Below, in pieces: positions 51,408-60,710 of a DNA stretch of 64,000 bases (positions within the stretch are counted from its first letter, which is position 1; every line of letters starts with the position of its first letter). The stretch is from contig NZ_CP061318.1 of the NCBI RefSeq assembly GCF_018688375.1, positions 186,001 through 250,000 of the forward strand, written 5' to 3'. The notes under the pieces are model-generated. The model was not told the origin of the DNA and searched no databases. It saw only the letters and a list, made by a program, of their open reading frames with translations. Both the position numbers and the translations under genes were made by a program. The stretch comes from Polynucleobacter sp. AP-Ainpum-60-G11. GTDB taxonomy: Bacteria > Pseudomonadota > Gammaproteobacteria > Burkholderiales > Burkholderiaceae.

Positions 51408-51825
51408 GGGCGCTAAGAAGAGCGTAGAGCTGACGGTCATGGCTTTTGACTTCGGGACGCGGCGCATTGGTGTTGCCGTTGGCAATACTCTGACTAAGGC
51501 TGGCCAGCCCTTGAGGGTTATTGAGGAGCCATCTGAGGATGTGCGATTTAAGGCTATTCAGGCCCTCATCAAAGAGTGGCAACCAAATCGGTTGGTGGTG
51601 GGACTGCCGTGCCATCCTGATGGTACCGAGCATGAAATGAGTGCCAAGGCTCGCCGCTTTGGTAATCAGTTGCATGGACGCTTTCAGTTGCCGGTGGAGT
51701 GGGTCGATGAGCGCTATACCTCTGTCGTTTTAGAGGGTGATCCCGATATGCGAGACAATTTGGATGCCGAGTCTGCGGCCTTGATTTTGGAGCAGTATTT
51801 CCTTGAAAAGAATTGGATTAGTTGA
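51400..51825 (+). CDS. ruvX: Pre-16S rRNA nuclease / Holliday junction resolvase-like RuvX (YqgF)
   Basis: RNase H-fold nuclease implicated in 16S rRNA 5'-end maturation. MAFDFGTRRIGVAVGN, VVGLPCHPDG and WVDERYTSVVLEG are the family motifs at 141 aa. The start is ATG at 51400 with GTGAGG just upstream; the frame extends 180 nt further up inside yqgE but without family sequence. pyrR begins 1 nt after the stop. Confidence 0.94.
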   Translation: MPEGAKKSVELTVMAFDFGTRRIGVAVGNTLTKAGQPLRVIEEPSEDVRFKAIQALIKEWQPNRLVVGLPCHPDGTEHEMSAKARRFGNQLHGRFQLPVEWVDERYTSVVLEGDPDMRDNLDAESAALILEQYFLEKNWIS

Positions 51826-51826
51826 G

Positions 51827-52333
51827 ATGAATGCAGAGCAGTCCTATCTAAAATTACTGGAGACTTTGAGTCAGCGCCAAAAGGCTGGCGATTCATTTGA
51901 GTTGGCTGGCCTTGCAATGGGCGGGGCCTGGATTGCGGAACGTTTAGCTGCAGATTTAAAGCTTCCCCACTTTGGTGTCATTAATGTTGCGTTTCATCGA
52001 GATGATTATGCTGAGAAGGGTATGACAGCGCTTCGCACTGCCAGCACGATGTCTACCCATCTTCCTTTTGAGGTCAATGGCGTAAACGTCATTTTGATCG
52101 ATGATGTTTTACTGACTGGCCGGACGGTTCGTGCAGCACTCAATGAGTTGTTTGATTTCGGTAGACCTGCACAAGTGGAGTTGATGGTTTTAGCGGATCG
52201 TGAGAATCGTGAGTTGCCAATCTCAGCCGATTTTGTGGGCGAACAAGTAAGTGTTCCCGACAATCAAATATTAGTTTTAGAAAAAGATGATGCTGGCAAG
52301 TTCAGCTTCCAATTAGAGGAGCGCGCAGAATGA
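51827..52333 (+). CDS. pyrR: PyrR-family phosphoribosyltransferase
   Basis: A 168-aa type I phosphoribosyltransferase with the PRPP motif [18 protein letters not shown]. PyrR in Firmicutes is an RNA-binding attenuator with uracil phosphoribosyltransferase activity; in betaproteobacteria the regulatory role is not established. No attenuator hairpin was found in the 5' leader, because the gene begins 1 nt after ruvX. It overlaps pyrB by 4 bp (ATGA, 52330-52333). Confidence 0.9.
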   Translation: MNAEQSYLKLLETLSQRQKAGDSFELAGLAMGGAWIAERLAADLKLPHFGVINVAFHRDDYAEKGMTALRTASTMSTHLPFEVNGVNVILIDDVLLTGRTVRAALNELFDFGRPAQVELMVLADRENRELPISADFVGEQVSVPDNQILVLEKDDAGKFSFQLEERAE

Positions 52334-53298
52334 GTCAAGCGAATAGCCCAGTCAACCAATTCAATGCAGCTGGTGAGTTAACCCATTTACTGACTTTGGA
52401 GGGTTTACCAAAAGAACAGATTCTGCATATTTTGGATACCGCACAACAGTTTGTCAGCGTGACAGATCCTGCTCGAGAAGTAAAAAAAGTTCCACTCCTT
52501 CGCGGCAAGAGTGTCTTCAACCTGTTCTTTGAAAACTCTACTCGTACTCGTACTACTTTTGAGATTGCTGCTAAACGGTTATCAGCGGATGTCATTAATT
52601 TAGATATCTCCACATCTTCTACTGCAAAAGGCGAAAGTCTTTTAGACACGATTGATAACTTAGTAGCTATGCAGGCAGATATTTTTGTAGTGCGTCATAG
52701 CGTCTCCAGAGCGCCTATCGAGATCGCTCAACATATTCCTGCGCATGTCCACGTAGTCAATGCCGGCGATGGTAGCCACCAACATCCGACTCAAGGCTTG
52801 CTGGATATGTATACGATGCGCCACTTCAAGAAAGACTTTAGTGGTCTGAAGGTCGCCATTGTTGGTGACATCGTTCACAGCCGTGTCGCAAAATCAAATA
52901 TCTGTGCATTGAGAACTTTGGGTTGTACAGATATTCGTGCGATTGGGCCTGAAAGTCTTTTGCCAGGTGATTTAGATATGCTGGGGGTGAAAGTTTTCCA
53001 CAGCATGGAAGAGGGCCTAAAGGGTGTTGATGTAGTTATGACATTGCGCATTCAGAAGGAACGCATGGAAGCAGGACAAGTTCCAGAGGGCGATGCTTTC
53101 TTCAAGCAATATGGCCTAACGCCTAGCCGTTTGGCATTAGCTAAATCAGACGCCATAGTCATGCATCCAGGCCCAATGAATCGCGGCGTAGAAATTGATT
53201 CCGCTGTAGCAGATGGCCCTCAGTCTGTCATTCTGAATCAGGTCACCTTTGGAATTGCGGTGCGCATGGCAGTGATGTCAATTGTGGCGGGAAATTAG
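52330..53298 (+). CDS. pyrB: Aspartate carbamoyltransferase catalytic subunit
   Basis: Second step of pyrimidine synthesis. [12 protein letters not shown] (carbamoyl-phosphate site), [11 protein letters not shown] and [10 protein letters not shown] are present; length 322 aa. It is translationally coupled to pyrR. pyrC, which normally comes next in related genomes, is absent; the glycan locus starts instead 28 nt after the stop on the other strand. Confidence 0.96.
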   Translation: MSQANSPVNQFNAAGELTHLLTLEGLPKEQILHILDTAQQFVSVTDPAREVKKVPLLRGKSVFNLFFENSTRTRTTFEIAAKRLSADVINLDISTSSTAKGESLLDTIDNLVAMQADIFVVRHSVSRAPIEIAQHIPAHVHVVNAGDGSHQHPTQGLLDMYTMRHFKKDFSGLKVAIVGDIVHSRVAKSNICALRTLGCTDIRAIGPESLLPGDLDMLGVKVFHSMEEGLKGVDVVMTLRIQKERMEAGQVPEGDAFFKQYGLTPSRLALAKSDAIVMHPGPMNRGVEIDSAVADGPQSVILNQVTFGIAVRMAVMSIVAGN

Positions 53299-53318
53299 GG
53301 GTGGCCCATTGCCTCATT

Positions 53319-53340
53319 AGCGATCTCATTGAGATCCGCT
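53319..53340. other. Hairpin across the stop of the CgeB-like gene
   Basis: AGCGATCTC (53319-53327) pairs with GAGATCCGCT (53331-53340) with one bulged C. It contains the glycosyltransferase stop codon (53326-53328) and lies 21 nt after pyrB. Possible shared terminator for the convergent pair. Confidence 0.4.
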
Positions 53341-54390
53341 ATTTTGAATTTCCCTAAATTTCGCCAGAATAGTTTTTGCCATTTCATCGTAAGAGAAGCG
53401 GCCTTTAATGAACTTTCTTCCCGCGACTGCAATCCTCTCTATTTTTTGACTGTCATTCAGTAGCTCAGAGAGGGATTGCTTAAATTCATCGACGTTGTTA
53501 AAAAGAATTAAGTTCTGATTATTAATGAGCTCTGGATGAAGTTCATCATAATTGTCGGAAAAAAGAATCGAGCCGGATGCTAAGATTTCATAAGGCCTCA
53601 TATTTATCCCGCTTTGAGTCTCCAGCACGTTCTCTGGTTTTGCAATGATGCTTAGGACAACTTTAGATGAGTTGTAGAGTTGATTTAATTTTTCACCATA
53701 ACACTCAATCCCCTTAATTGCTTTAAGTAAATGGGGTTTTGATAGGGCTGGTGCCACCCACCTTGAGCCATAGAGACTAACTTTGTTTGTTACCTCCAGC
53801 GCGGCCAATATAAATTTTTCTCGGTGTACGCTATGTTTTCCAACAAAGGAAATGTCAATTGATTTTCTGGCTTCAGGAAGATGGCGGAATTCATTCTGGT
53901 CAACTGCATGTGGCAAATAGCTTGTATTTTTAAAGCCCAGCTCCTGCAGGATTCTTATCGCAATCTTGCTGTAAGAAAAATACCAATCAAGATTCGTAGA
54001 AAATAAAGCCAGTCGCTTGGGGTCTTGAACTGGGTCAACAAGCCAGGCAATCTTAGGGGCATTAATTTGGGTGAGTGTTGATTCTGAGTAATGAATTCCA
54101 TGAATAAAAAATACATAATCAGGATTATTTTTTTTGTAGAACTTGACGAGCTCTGTATTAAGATAATTCCAATGAGTTAATGGGTGTTTAGAAAAAAGAA
54201 ACTTTCCTTTTTTAAGTATTCTGAGGTTGTGCGCCCACTTATTAATAGCATGGAAAATATATTTATCTACCCAATGGTGATATTCATTTGCTAGAAAGCT
54301 AATTGTTTCAAGGCCAGCATTTTGAAACCCCTTTTCTAGCCCGGGGACAATGGCTGGCTTAGATTGATAAACAATAAGTATGCGGGTCAT
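53326..54390 (-). CDS. CgeB-like glycosyltransferase
   Basis: A 354-aa GT-B fold protein that resembles the CgeB/spore-maturation-like family (glycosyltransferase group 1 related). N-terminal MTRILIVYQSKP and the IAWLVDPVQDPKR block are followed by a C-terminal half with DISFVGKHSVHREK, LYGSRW, and the sugar-nucleotide region NMRPYEILASGSILFSDNYDE. Acceptor and donor sugars cannot be read. It begins the polysaccharide locus on the minus strand and is divergent from the methyltransferase with a 100-bp gap. Codon use looks AT-rich against the flanking pyr genes. Confidence 0.8.
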   Translation of the reverse strand: MTRILIVYQSKPAIVPGLEKGFQNAGLETISFLANEYHHWVDKYIFHAINKWAHNLRILKKGKFLFSKHPLTHWNYLNTELVKFYKKNNPDYVFFIHGIHYSESTLTQINAPKIAWLVDPVQDPKRLALFSTNLDWYFSYSKIAIRILQELGFKNTSYLPHAVDQNEFRHLPEARKSIDISFVGKHSVHREKFILAALEVTNKVSLYGSRWVAPALSKPHLLKAIKGIECYGEKLNQLYNSSKVVLSIIAKPENVLETQSGINMRPYEILASGSILFSDNYDELHPELINNQNLILFNNVDEFKQSLSELLNDSQKIERIAVAGRKFIKGRFSYDEMAKTILAKFREIQNSGSQ

Positions 54391-54490
54391 GAGGGACGAG
54401 GACTTGGTGGCGATGATTATGTAAGTTTACAATGCTATTAAATACTTCTTTTGCTGCTAAGAGAACCTTTTAATCACTACCAGAGGCTAT

Positions 54491-55105
54491 ATGAGGCTTG
54501 TAAAGTATTTTAAAACCCTGAAAATGATGTTTCGGTCTCTTAGTCATATTGTTGATATGGAGGAGGTTGAGGACCTGGAACTTTTTTATTCTAAATTCCG
54601 AGCCGCCTCGCCGAATAATACAAATTCCAGGACTTTAGATTTGGGCTGCGGAGGTATTCCTAGGAATCCATTTAAGGCAGGCCTTCTTTATGGGATTGAT
54701 ATCCGAGATAGCGCTAATCCCAACATTGCTAGATCTGATCTTGCGCAAGAGGGAATTCCCCATGGCGACGCCTCCATGGACTACATTACTGCATTTGATT
54801 TTATTGAACACGTCCCCCGGGTTGTTTATTTACCTCAAATTCGCTATTCCTTTATAGAGTTAATGAATGAGGTTTATCGCGTCCTTACTCCTGGCGGACT
54901 CTTTCTGGCTCAAACACCTGTATATCCGTTTTCTGCAAGCTTCACAGATCCAACTCATATCAATCCAATAACGAGCGAAACGTTCTCTCAATATTTTGAT
55001 GATCAGCGTCAGTGGGGGAGGATGTATGGATTCAATGGCGCCTTCAAGATAGAGGACCAAGTTCGCCATTCGACTCATTTAATCAGCGTTCTGAGAAAAG
55101 TTTGA
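54491..55105 (+). CDS. SAM-dependent methyltransferase of the Methyltransf_11 type
   Basis: A 204-aa class I methyltransferase: LDLGCGGIPRNPF (SAM motif I), YGIDIRDS (acidic loop), GDASMDYITAFDFIEHVPR (motif II), and LTPGGLFLAQTP. The family methylates small molecules or sugars; within a glycan locus a sugar or nucleotide-sugar O-methyl transfer is plausible but not shown. The start is ATG at 54491. The last part overlaps the frame of the next gene. Confidence 0.78.
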   Translation: MRLVKYFKTLKMMFRSLSHIVDMEEVEDLELFYSKFRAASPNNTNSRTLDLGCGGIPRNPFKAGLLYGIDIRDSANPNIARSDLAQEGIPHGDASMDYITAFDFIEHVPRVVYLPQIRYSFIELMNEVYRVLTPGGLFLAQTPVYPFSASFTDPTHINPITSETFSQYFDDQRQWGRMYGFNGAFKIEDQVRHSTHLISVLRKV

Positions 55106-55110
55106 GCTTG

Positions 55111-56103
55111 GTGAGGGACATTGCAATCAAGCCTAGGGTGGGCTCCAATAATGTATTGGTGCTTTACCATTACTTTGAAAAAGACCAGTCATACATTGAT
55201 AACTTTGCCCATTTTTTGAGATTTGGCTATGACTCAAGCCTAAATTATTTAATTATTGTTGCTGGCGAATATTCAATTGAACTACCTGCTTTAGATAATA
55301 TTGAGTATCTATTTACTGAAAATAGAAATTTTGACTACGGTGGTTATTGTGCGGCGATAAAAAATTTAGACCTATGGTGGCGGTACGATTTTTATTTCTT
55401 TATTAACTCATCTGTACGCGGCCCATTTCTTTTGGGGCACTGTAATCAAAAATGGACCGAGTTAATTATTGAGAAGTTTTCGGATGATGTTGGAATTGTC
55501 GGATCTGTTATCAGCATCACTCCCCGTGAGCATTCGATTGCAAAGATGTACTGTAAAAAGTATGGGGTGCTTGATCGAAATGAGCAGTTCTTGGGTCATG
55601 TGCAAACTACCTGTTATGTATTGAGCCGCGCTGTTCTCAGTCAGCTTATTGAAGGCGGTTTTTATGAGGGGGTTGATGATCTTAATAAGGATGAAACGGT
55701 GCGGGATTATGAAATTCGCCTCTCTCAACTCATTTTGGATATGGGCTTGAATTTGCAATGTATGCTTCCAGAATATAACCAGATTGACTATCGAGAAGCC
55801 TTGGCGGATATAAATCCTAGATCAAGGGAGGGCGATAGTGGTTTTGAGGGATCTTATTTTGGAAGGAGTGCCCACCCTTATGAGACCATCTTTATCAAGA
55901 CAAGTAGAAATACTTTTTCCGATGAGGATCTGCAGCGTTTTGCATTCTCAATGTCAGCTCAAAGCGCAGCCAATATCGGCTTAGTACGGCAAGGTCTGCT
56001 CAGTGCTTACATTAAAAAAATTCAATCTTGTGCATTGAATGTCGATGCAAAAACTAAGCCTTATCGGAAAAATTCACTTAAAGCCTTTTTTAAGGGGTTT
56101 TAA
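55111..56103 (+). CDS. RgpF-like glycan biosynthesis protein
   Basis: A 330-aa protein resembling the C-terminal domain of rhamnan synthesis protein F (RgpF-like). Blocks NVLVLYHYFEKDQSYIDNF, ENRNFDYGGYCAAIKNLD, FFINSSVRGPF and VGSVIS are visible. The start is uncertain: the frame runs upstream to 55012 inside the methyltransferase; GTG at 55111 or TTG at 55102/55108 are used as candidates, GTG preferred with GAGAAAAG about 10 nt upstream. Over 55201-55380 I hand-counted 58 G/C of 180 bases (32%), much lower than the pyrB line 52501-52560 (26 of 60, 43%). Confidence 0.72.
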   Translation: MRDIAIKPRVGSNNVLVLYHYFEKDQSYIDNFAHFLRFGYDSSLNYLIIVAGEYSIELPALDNIEYLFTENRNFDYGGYCAAIKNLDLWWRYDFYFFINSSVRGPFLLGHCNQKWTELIIEKFSDDVGIVGSVISITPREHSIAKMYCKKYGVLDRNEQFLGHVQTTCYVLSRAVLSQLIEGGFYEGVDDLNKDETVRDYEIRLSQLILDMGLNLQCMLPEYNQIDYREALADINPRSREGDSGFEGSYFGRSAHPYETIFIKTSRNTFSDEDLQRFAFSMSAQSAANIGLVRQGLLSAYIKKIQSCALNVDAKTKPYRKNSLKAFFKGF

Positions 56104-56110
56104 GTGAATT
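56071..56110. terminator. Perfect 12-bp hairpin across the RgpF-like gene stop
   Basis: AATTCACTTAAA (56071-56082) is the exact reverse complement of TTTAAGTGAATT (56099-56110). A smaller CCTT/AAGG stem sits inside. The stop codon (56101-56103) is in the right arm, and the convergent gene ends at 56116. No clear U-tract. Confidence 0.55.
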
Positions 56111-56115
56111 AGGGT

Positions 56116-57090
56116 TTACTTGCAAAAGTAATCGGCGATTTGTTGTTTGAATATTCTTGGCTCATCTTGCAGCCACTTCCTGTAAGTGCCAAAATCCGCA
56201 TAGTGTTTTGGGAAGTTTTCCATCACATCCTTAGCAAGTTCATCAAAGGCTTCTACAAAGTTTGGGGTGCTACTATCAAATTTGTATTGCGATGGTATGG
56301 GCAGGTCAATTGCATTTCCAGCTGAACCTAGCTTCCCGGTAATTAGGCAACATCCATGCATTGCTGCCTCACGTGGCATGCGATCCCTACCAGGGTGGTG
56401 TCCAAAATCAATGTATAGCTTTGCGCTGTAAAGTTTTTCAGAAAGCTGGTCTCGGTTTAGGCCCTTAAGCGGAAGAAATTTCCATTGAGGATAGCGCGCA
56501 ATCAGTTGTTGTGTAACTTTCCAACCCTTGGTTGGGTTATACAAAATAATATTTTGCTTATGATCAATCTTGTCTAGATATTTATCCGTGAGGAAATCTT
56601 CATTGATTGAGTCAATCAGTGGAATGGGATCAATGCCACAGGATTTTAAGTATTGAGTTGAATGTTCAGTCTGCGAAAAGTGTAGGAGACTCTTGAGGTT
56701 TTTTGCGCCGCCCCAAGGTCTGCGTCTTTGAAGAACTCTTTTGAAATAACGCACGCGGTCATGAAGTGGCCAGATATGTCGGCGCTCTAAGAAGTTTTCC
56801 AGAGATAGCCACCAAAGAGCTGCTTTTGCATGCTTCACTTTGAGTGCAAGCATTGGATCTACTTCAGGGAAGATGATCAGGTTGCCTGGTACATCCTCAT
56901 AGGGGGCTGACTGAGTTTGGTAGCGCTCGTAAGGAGCTGGGGGCTTTGCAGCTTCTGAGAATGGGAGATAGCACATGTAGGCTGGTAAACCTAGGCTATT
57001 CATATGCGCCGTTAGTTGGTGCAGCGCTTCGGGGCCACCGGTAACTGCGCCAGCTGGGCAAACCACTAATATCTTTTTATAGTTATGCAT
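56116..57090 (-). CDS. Glycosyltransferase-like protein, family uncertain
   Basis: A 324-aa protein I do not assign firmly. N-terminal KKILVVCPAGAVTGGPEALHQL looks like the donor-site loop of GT-B enzymes; IILYNPTKGWKVTQQLI and IDFGHHPGRDRMPREAAMHGCCLI resemble the second Rossmann half and a conserved sugar-nucleotide block. No transmembrane segment. Context (galE immediately upstream on the same strand, 31 nt) suggests a sugar-transfer role. Confidence in gene reality is high; function is inferred. Confidence 0.65.
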   Translation of the reverse strand: MHNYKKILVVCPAGAVTGGPEALHQLTAHMNSLGLPAYMCYLPFSEAAKPPAPYERYQTQSAPYEDVPGNLIIFPEVDPMLALKVKHAKAALWWLSLENFLERRHIWPLHDRVRYFKRVLQRRRPWGGAKNLKSLLHFSQTEHSTQYLKSCGIDPIPLIDSINEDFLTDKYLDKIDHKQNIILYNPTKGWKVTQQLIARYPQWKFLPLKGLNRDQLSEKLYSAKLYIDFGHHPGRDRMPREAAMHGCCLITGKLGSAGNAIDLPIPSQYKFDSSTPNFVEAFDELAKDVMENFPKHYADFGTYRKWLQDEPRIFKQQIADYFCK

Positions 57091-57121
57091 CTGAAAGTAT
57101 TTGAATCTCAGTAAGTGATAT

Positions 57122-58135
57122 TTAAGACTGTGCCGAATCTATTTGCCTGTAAAAGCGCCAAGTATCCTCGCACATTCGCTCAATTCCATGTTTTGCTTCC
57201 CAGCCTAAGACTGTTTTAGCTAAGTCTGAATTTGCATAATACTCCGCCAAATCTCCAGATCTTCGCTCTACCAAATCGTATGGAATGTTCTTGCCGCTGA
57301 CTTTCTCAAAGGCTGCAATCATTTCAAGAACGCTGTAGGGTTTTCCGGTACCCAGGTTTACTGTAAGGGCGCCAGGGTGATCCTCTAGATACTGCAAGGC
57401 AAGTAAATGACCTTGAGCCAGATCATCTACGTGGATATAGTCTCTGAGGCCGGTGCCATCTGGTGTTGGGTAATCACTTCCAAAGACCTTCAATTTTGGG
57501 AGGATGCCTAAGGCAATCTGGCCAATGTAGGGCATTAAGTTATTGGGGGTGCCAACTGGATTCTCCCCAATTAAGCCTGATAGATGAGCTCCCACAGGGT
57601 TGAAGTAGCGTAAGCAGGCGACTCTAAGGCTGGGGTTGGCTTTTGCACCATCCCTGAGGATTTCCTCAACCATAAGTTTTGTGCGGCCATATACATTAAT
57701 GGGGGAGGTAGGCATACCCTCTTGGTATTGATTAGCCCCTGGCTCTCCATATACGGTTGCAGAAGAAGAAAATACAAAGGTGTTTACTTTGGCCTTAATC
57801 ATTTCTTCTAGAAGGGTGATGCTACCAGACACATTATTGTCGTAATACTTGAGCGGCTCGCTTTGGGACTCGCCAACAGCTTTTAATCCCGCAAAATGAA
57901 TGACCCCGTCAATAGGGTGACTTGCAAAGATATCGCGTAACAGGGCGCAGTCTCGAATATCGCCTTGGTAAAAAACAGGGGCCTGAGAGCTAATTTTTTG
58001 AATGTTACTAAGAGTGATTGCTTTGCTATTGCAAAGGTTATCTAGTATCACAACTTTATAGCCACCCTCTTGCAGAGCCACTACAGTATGTGAGCCTATG
58101 TATCCCGCCCCGCCAGTGACCAAAATTGTCTTCAT
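57122..58135 (-). CDS. galE: UDP-glucose 4-epimerase
   Basis: Interconverts UDP-glucose and UDP-galactose. The Rossmann motif GGAGYIGSHTV, catalytic SSSATVYG and the YGRTKLMVEE (Tyr/Lys) pair are intact; SDYPTPDGTGLRDYIHVDDLAQGH is typical. Length 337 aa. It likely supplies UDP-galactose to the glycan locus. The 155-bp gap to the divergent membrane protein gene holds a small CTGCAA/TTGCAG stem (58254-58272). Confidence 0.95.
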   Translation of the reverse strand: MKTILVTGGAGYIGSHTVVALQEGGYKVVILDNLCNSKAITLSNIQKISSQAPVFYQGDIRDCALLRDIFASHPIDGVIHFAGLKAVGESQSEPLKYYDNNVSGSITLLEEMIKAKVNTFVFSSSATVYGEPGANQYQEGMPTSPINVYGRTKLMVEEILRDGAKANPSLRVACLRYFNPVGAHLSGLIGENPVGTPNNLMPYIGQIALGILPKLKVFGSDYPTPDGTGLRDYIHVDDLAQGHLLALQYLEDHPGALTVNLGTGKPYSVLEMIAAFEKVSGKNIPYDLVERRSGDLAEYYANSDLAKTVLGWEAKHGIERMCEDTWRFYRQIDSAQS

Positions 58136-58290
58136 ATTTCTCTTGATATTAAAAGTAAATGGACGCTATGTTCCTAATGGTATTCTCATGAGGTGCGGCC
58201 TTGCAGAGCTGAAAATATATTAATTAGGCATTCTTTACATAAATAATAATCCCCTGCAACTGATGATTGCAGTAAATTTATAAAATACCT

Positions 58291-59592
58291 ATGAATCACA
58301 ACTTAAATCACACCTATACAAAGCTAGACTGGTTTGTCATATTGTGTTTTTTCATGTTCCCGGTGACGTTTTTAACAGTCCGACACGGCGTCCATGTTTC
58401 TTTATTTGCGCTTGTACTTTTAGCCGCATACCACTGCTGGAGCGGTAAAGCGCCTAAGATCGAGTTGCATTATCCGCTCGACACCCTGATGCTTCTGACA
58501 TTTGCAGGATTATTTTTATCGGTTTTGATATCCCAGGTGTTCCGTGGCGCTATGCACTTTGCTGCATTTGATGGCCCATCCCGAATCTTGCTTGCGGGAG
58601 TAGTCTTTTTATTGCTTAAGAGTCTGAATATTTCGTACATCAAAATTTTGAGTATTGCTGTCCCAGTTGGATTGATATGTGTGTTTCTTAGTGTGCAATT
58701 AAATCCGGGGGCTTATTGGGGAGAGCGCTATGCCACCTATTTTGTTGATCCCAATACTTTAGGAGCGCAGGCTTTTATTCTTGGCCTCCTATCACTCCTG
58801 ATGATTGGCTGGGATGGTAGACAGTCCAAAGCATTAATGGTTTTACAGGTGCTAGGTGGAATACTTGGCTTATATGTTTCGGTTGGCTCAGGCTCGCGCG
58901 GTGGTTGGCTCACTGCACCTTTTATTCTTTTACTTATTTTATTGTTGAGGCTTGGCGATATTTCCCACGCTAGCAAGCTCCAAAAACAAAAAATGTGGTT
59001 ACAGACGCTTGCGATTTGCATTGGCATCTGTTTTGTATCTTTAATAGGATTTTATTTTTCAGAGAAGTTGTCAGCTCGAATTATCAGTGGATATTTTGAA
59101 ATCCTAAATTGGTTTACTGGGGCCAATTTAGATACATCTGCGGGTGCTCGGCTGAGTATGTGGAAGTTTGGTTTTCAGTTTGCTAACGAAAGTTTGCTCT
59201 TCGGTTATGGTGAAGAAAAAAATATGATGCAGGTTTTGCAAAATAGTCCGCTCAATATTGCCGCTAATGAGACTGCCATCAACACTATGGCATTAACTGG
59301 CCCACACAGCGATATTCTGAGTAAGCTCTTATCTGTAGGCCTATTTGGATTGGGTGCCTACTTGAGTCTTTTGCTTGTGCCATTTTCTATCTTTTGGAAG
59401 CGTCGCAACGCACTTGATTTCAACGTAAAGCAAGCTGCCAGAATTGGCCTTTTTTATATCACCGGCATATTTATTGCTGGGCTATCTAATGAGCAGTTAT
59501 CCCTTAAGTACTTATGTACTTTTTATGGGCTAATGATTGCTGTGCTTTTAGCCCAGGTACTCCATAAGCCTTCAGCAGGCCGCATAAATTAA
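58291..59592 (+). CDS. O-antigen ligase/polymerase-family membrane protein (Wzy/WaaL-like)
   Basis: A 433-aa protein with about ten to twelve hydrophobic helices. It carries a GSGSRGGWLTAPFILLLILL segment, a periplasmic loop (DTSAGARLSMWKFGFQFA) and PHSDILSKLL that fit the Wzy_C/O-antigen ligase family. Ligase and polymerase cannot be told apart from sequence. No Shine-Dalgarno is seen before the ATG; a TATAAA sits only 6 nt upstream, which might mean a leaderless message. Confidence 0.78.
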   Translation: MNHNLNHTYTKLDWFVILCFFMFPVTFLTVRHGVHVSLFALVLLAAYHCWSGKAPKIELHYPLDTLMLLTFAGLFLSVLISQVFRGAMHFAAFDGPSRILLAGVVFLLLKSLNISYIKILSIAVPVGLICVFLSVQLNPGAYWGERYATYFVDPNTLGAQAFILGLLSLLMIGWDGRQSKALMVLQVLGGILGLYVSVGSGSRGGWLTAPFILLLILLLRLGDISHASKLQKQKMWLQTLAICIGICFVSLIGFYFSEKLSARIISGYFEILNWFTGANLDTSAGARLSMWKFGFQFANESLLFGYGEEKNMMQVLQNSPLNIAANETAINTMALTGPHSDILSKLLSVGLFGLGAYLSLLLVPFSIFWKRRNALDFNVKQAARIGLFYITGIFIAGLSNEQLSLKYLCTFYGLMIAVLLAQVLHKPSAGRIN

Positions 59593-59606
59593 TGTGGCTT
59601 TGAACT

Positions 59607-60710
59607 ATGGCTGATGCAAAAGTAATTCTTTTTTCTGACTCGTCTATCAATATTGGCGGTCAAGAGTTGCAAGCGTTGCAGCAAATGCGCTCACTCAATG
59701 CTTTGGGCTATGAAACAATTTTGCTGTGCAAGCCTAACAGCGCAATTTCTAGCCGCGCAAAGAATGACGGTTTAGCGGTTCAGGAAATTCGTTTTCGGAA
59801 TGCTTTTCATATACCAAGTCTGATGCAGCTACTTAGACTGGTTAAGGAAAAAACTCCTGTAGCCATGTTTTGTCATGGCAGTCATGATGCTTTGATTTGT
59901 GCGCTAGTAGGTATGGTGCAAGTACTGCTTGGCCGTAAGCGTATTCCTGTTTTCCGAGTAAAAACTTTTCAGCACGGTTATCCGCTATCTTTTGCTTATA
60001 ACTATTTGTTTTCAGGAACGATCATCCCTAGCAGCTATTTACGTTCAAAGTTTTTAGATAACTCTGCCATCAAATCTCAGAAGCTTCAGGTCGTTTATCC
60101 GGGGATTGATTTTTCAGCGCTGGATTGCTCAACTGATCCACTACCAGAGCATGTCCTGAATTGGCTAGATGCTCATCCAGGTCCGGCGATATCGCACGGT
60201 GCAATTCTGAGGGGCGAAAAAGGGCACAGCACTATTTTGAAGGCTCTTGTTGAAGTGAAGGGGCGCATTCCAAATGTGCGCTATTTAATTGCTGGAGAGG
60301 GGCAAGATAAGTCGCTACTGGAGGCCGAGATTGCAGCGCTTGGACTGACTGAGAATGTGCTGCTAACCGGAATTTTAAAAAAGATTGCACCATTACTTAG
60401 AAAGAGCGATCTCGCAGTACTACCCTCTTTGGTTGAGCCTTTGGGGATGTTTCAGATTGAAGCGCAATACTTGGAGGTGCCCACGATTGCAAGCAGGGTT
60501 GGCGGTATTCCTGAGACTATCCTGCATCAAGAGACTGGCCTCATGATTGAGCCTGGTAATGTTGAGCAGTGGGCCAATGCTATCGTTTGGATGCTATCTA
60601 ATCCAGAACCCGCAAAGCAAATGGCAAAAGCGGGAAAGCGAATGGTTGTTGATAAATTTTCTCTTGATGCTAATACTCAAAGCCTAATTAGCTTATTTGA
60701 AAAAGTCTAA
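59607..60710 (+). CDS. Glycosyltransferase family 4-like
   Basis: A 367-aa GT-B enzyme. N-terminal NIGGQELQALQQMRSL, IIPSSYLRSKF, VYPGIDF, GEGQDKSLLEAEI, VLPSLVEPLGMFQIEAQYLEVPTIASRVGGIPETI (split motifs) and a final EPGNVEQWANAI block are the GT4 pattern, including the EPLG-type acidic residue. It lies 14 nt after the Wzy/WaaL-like gene, so the two are co-transcribed. Its stop abuts the stop of the next, convergent gene. Confidence 0.88.
   Translation: MADAKVILFSDSSINIGGQELQALQQMRSLNALGYETILLCKPNSAISSRAKNDGLAVQEIRFRNAFHIPSLMQLLRLVKEKTPVAMFCHGSHDALICALVGMVQVLLGRKRIPVFRVKTFQHGYPLSFAYNYLFSGTIIPSSYLRSKFLDNSAIKSQKLQVVYPGIDFSALDCSTDPLPEHVLNWLDAHPGPAISHGAILRGEKGHSTILKALVEVKGRIPNVRYLIAGEGQDKSLLEAEIAALGLTENVLLTGILKKIAPLLRKSDLAVLPSLVEPLGMFQIEAQYLEVPTIASRVGGIPETILHQETGLMIEPGNVEQWANAIVWMLSNPEPAKQMAKAGKRMVVDKFSLDANTQSLISLFEKV

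Noticed and set aside
51827..52333. PyrR-type attenuator controlling pyrB
   Set aside because: pyrR starts 1 nt after ruvX and overlaps pyrB, leaving no leader for an attenuator hairpin.
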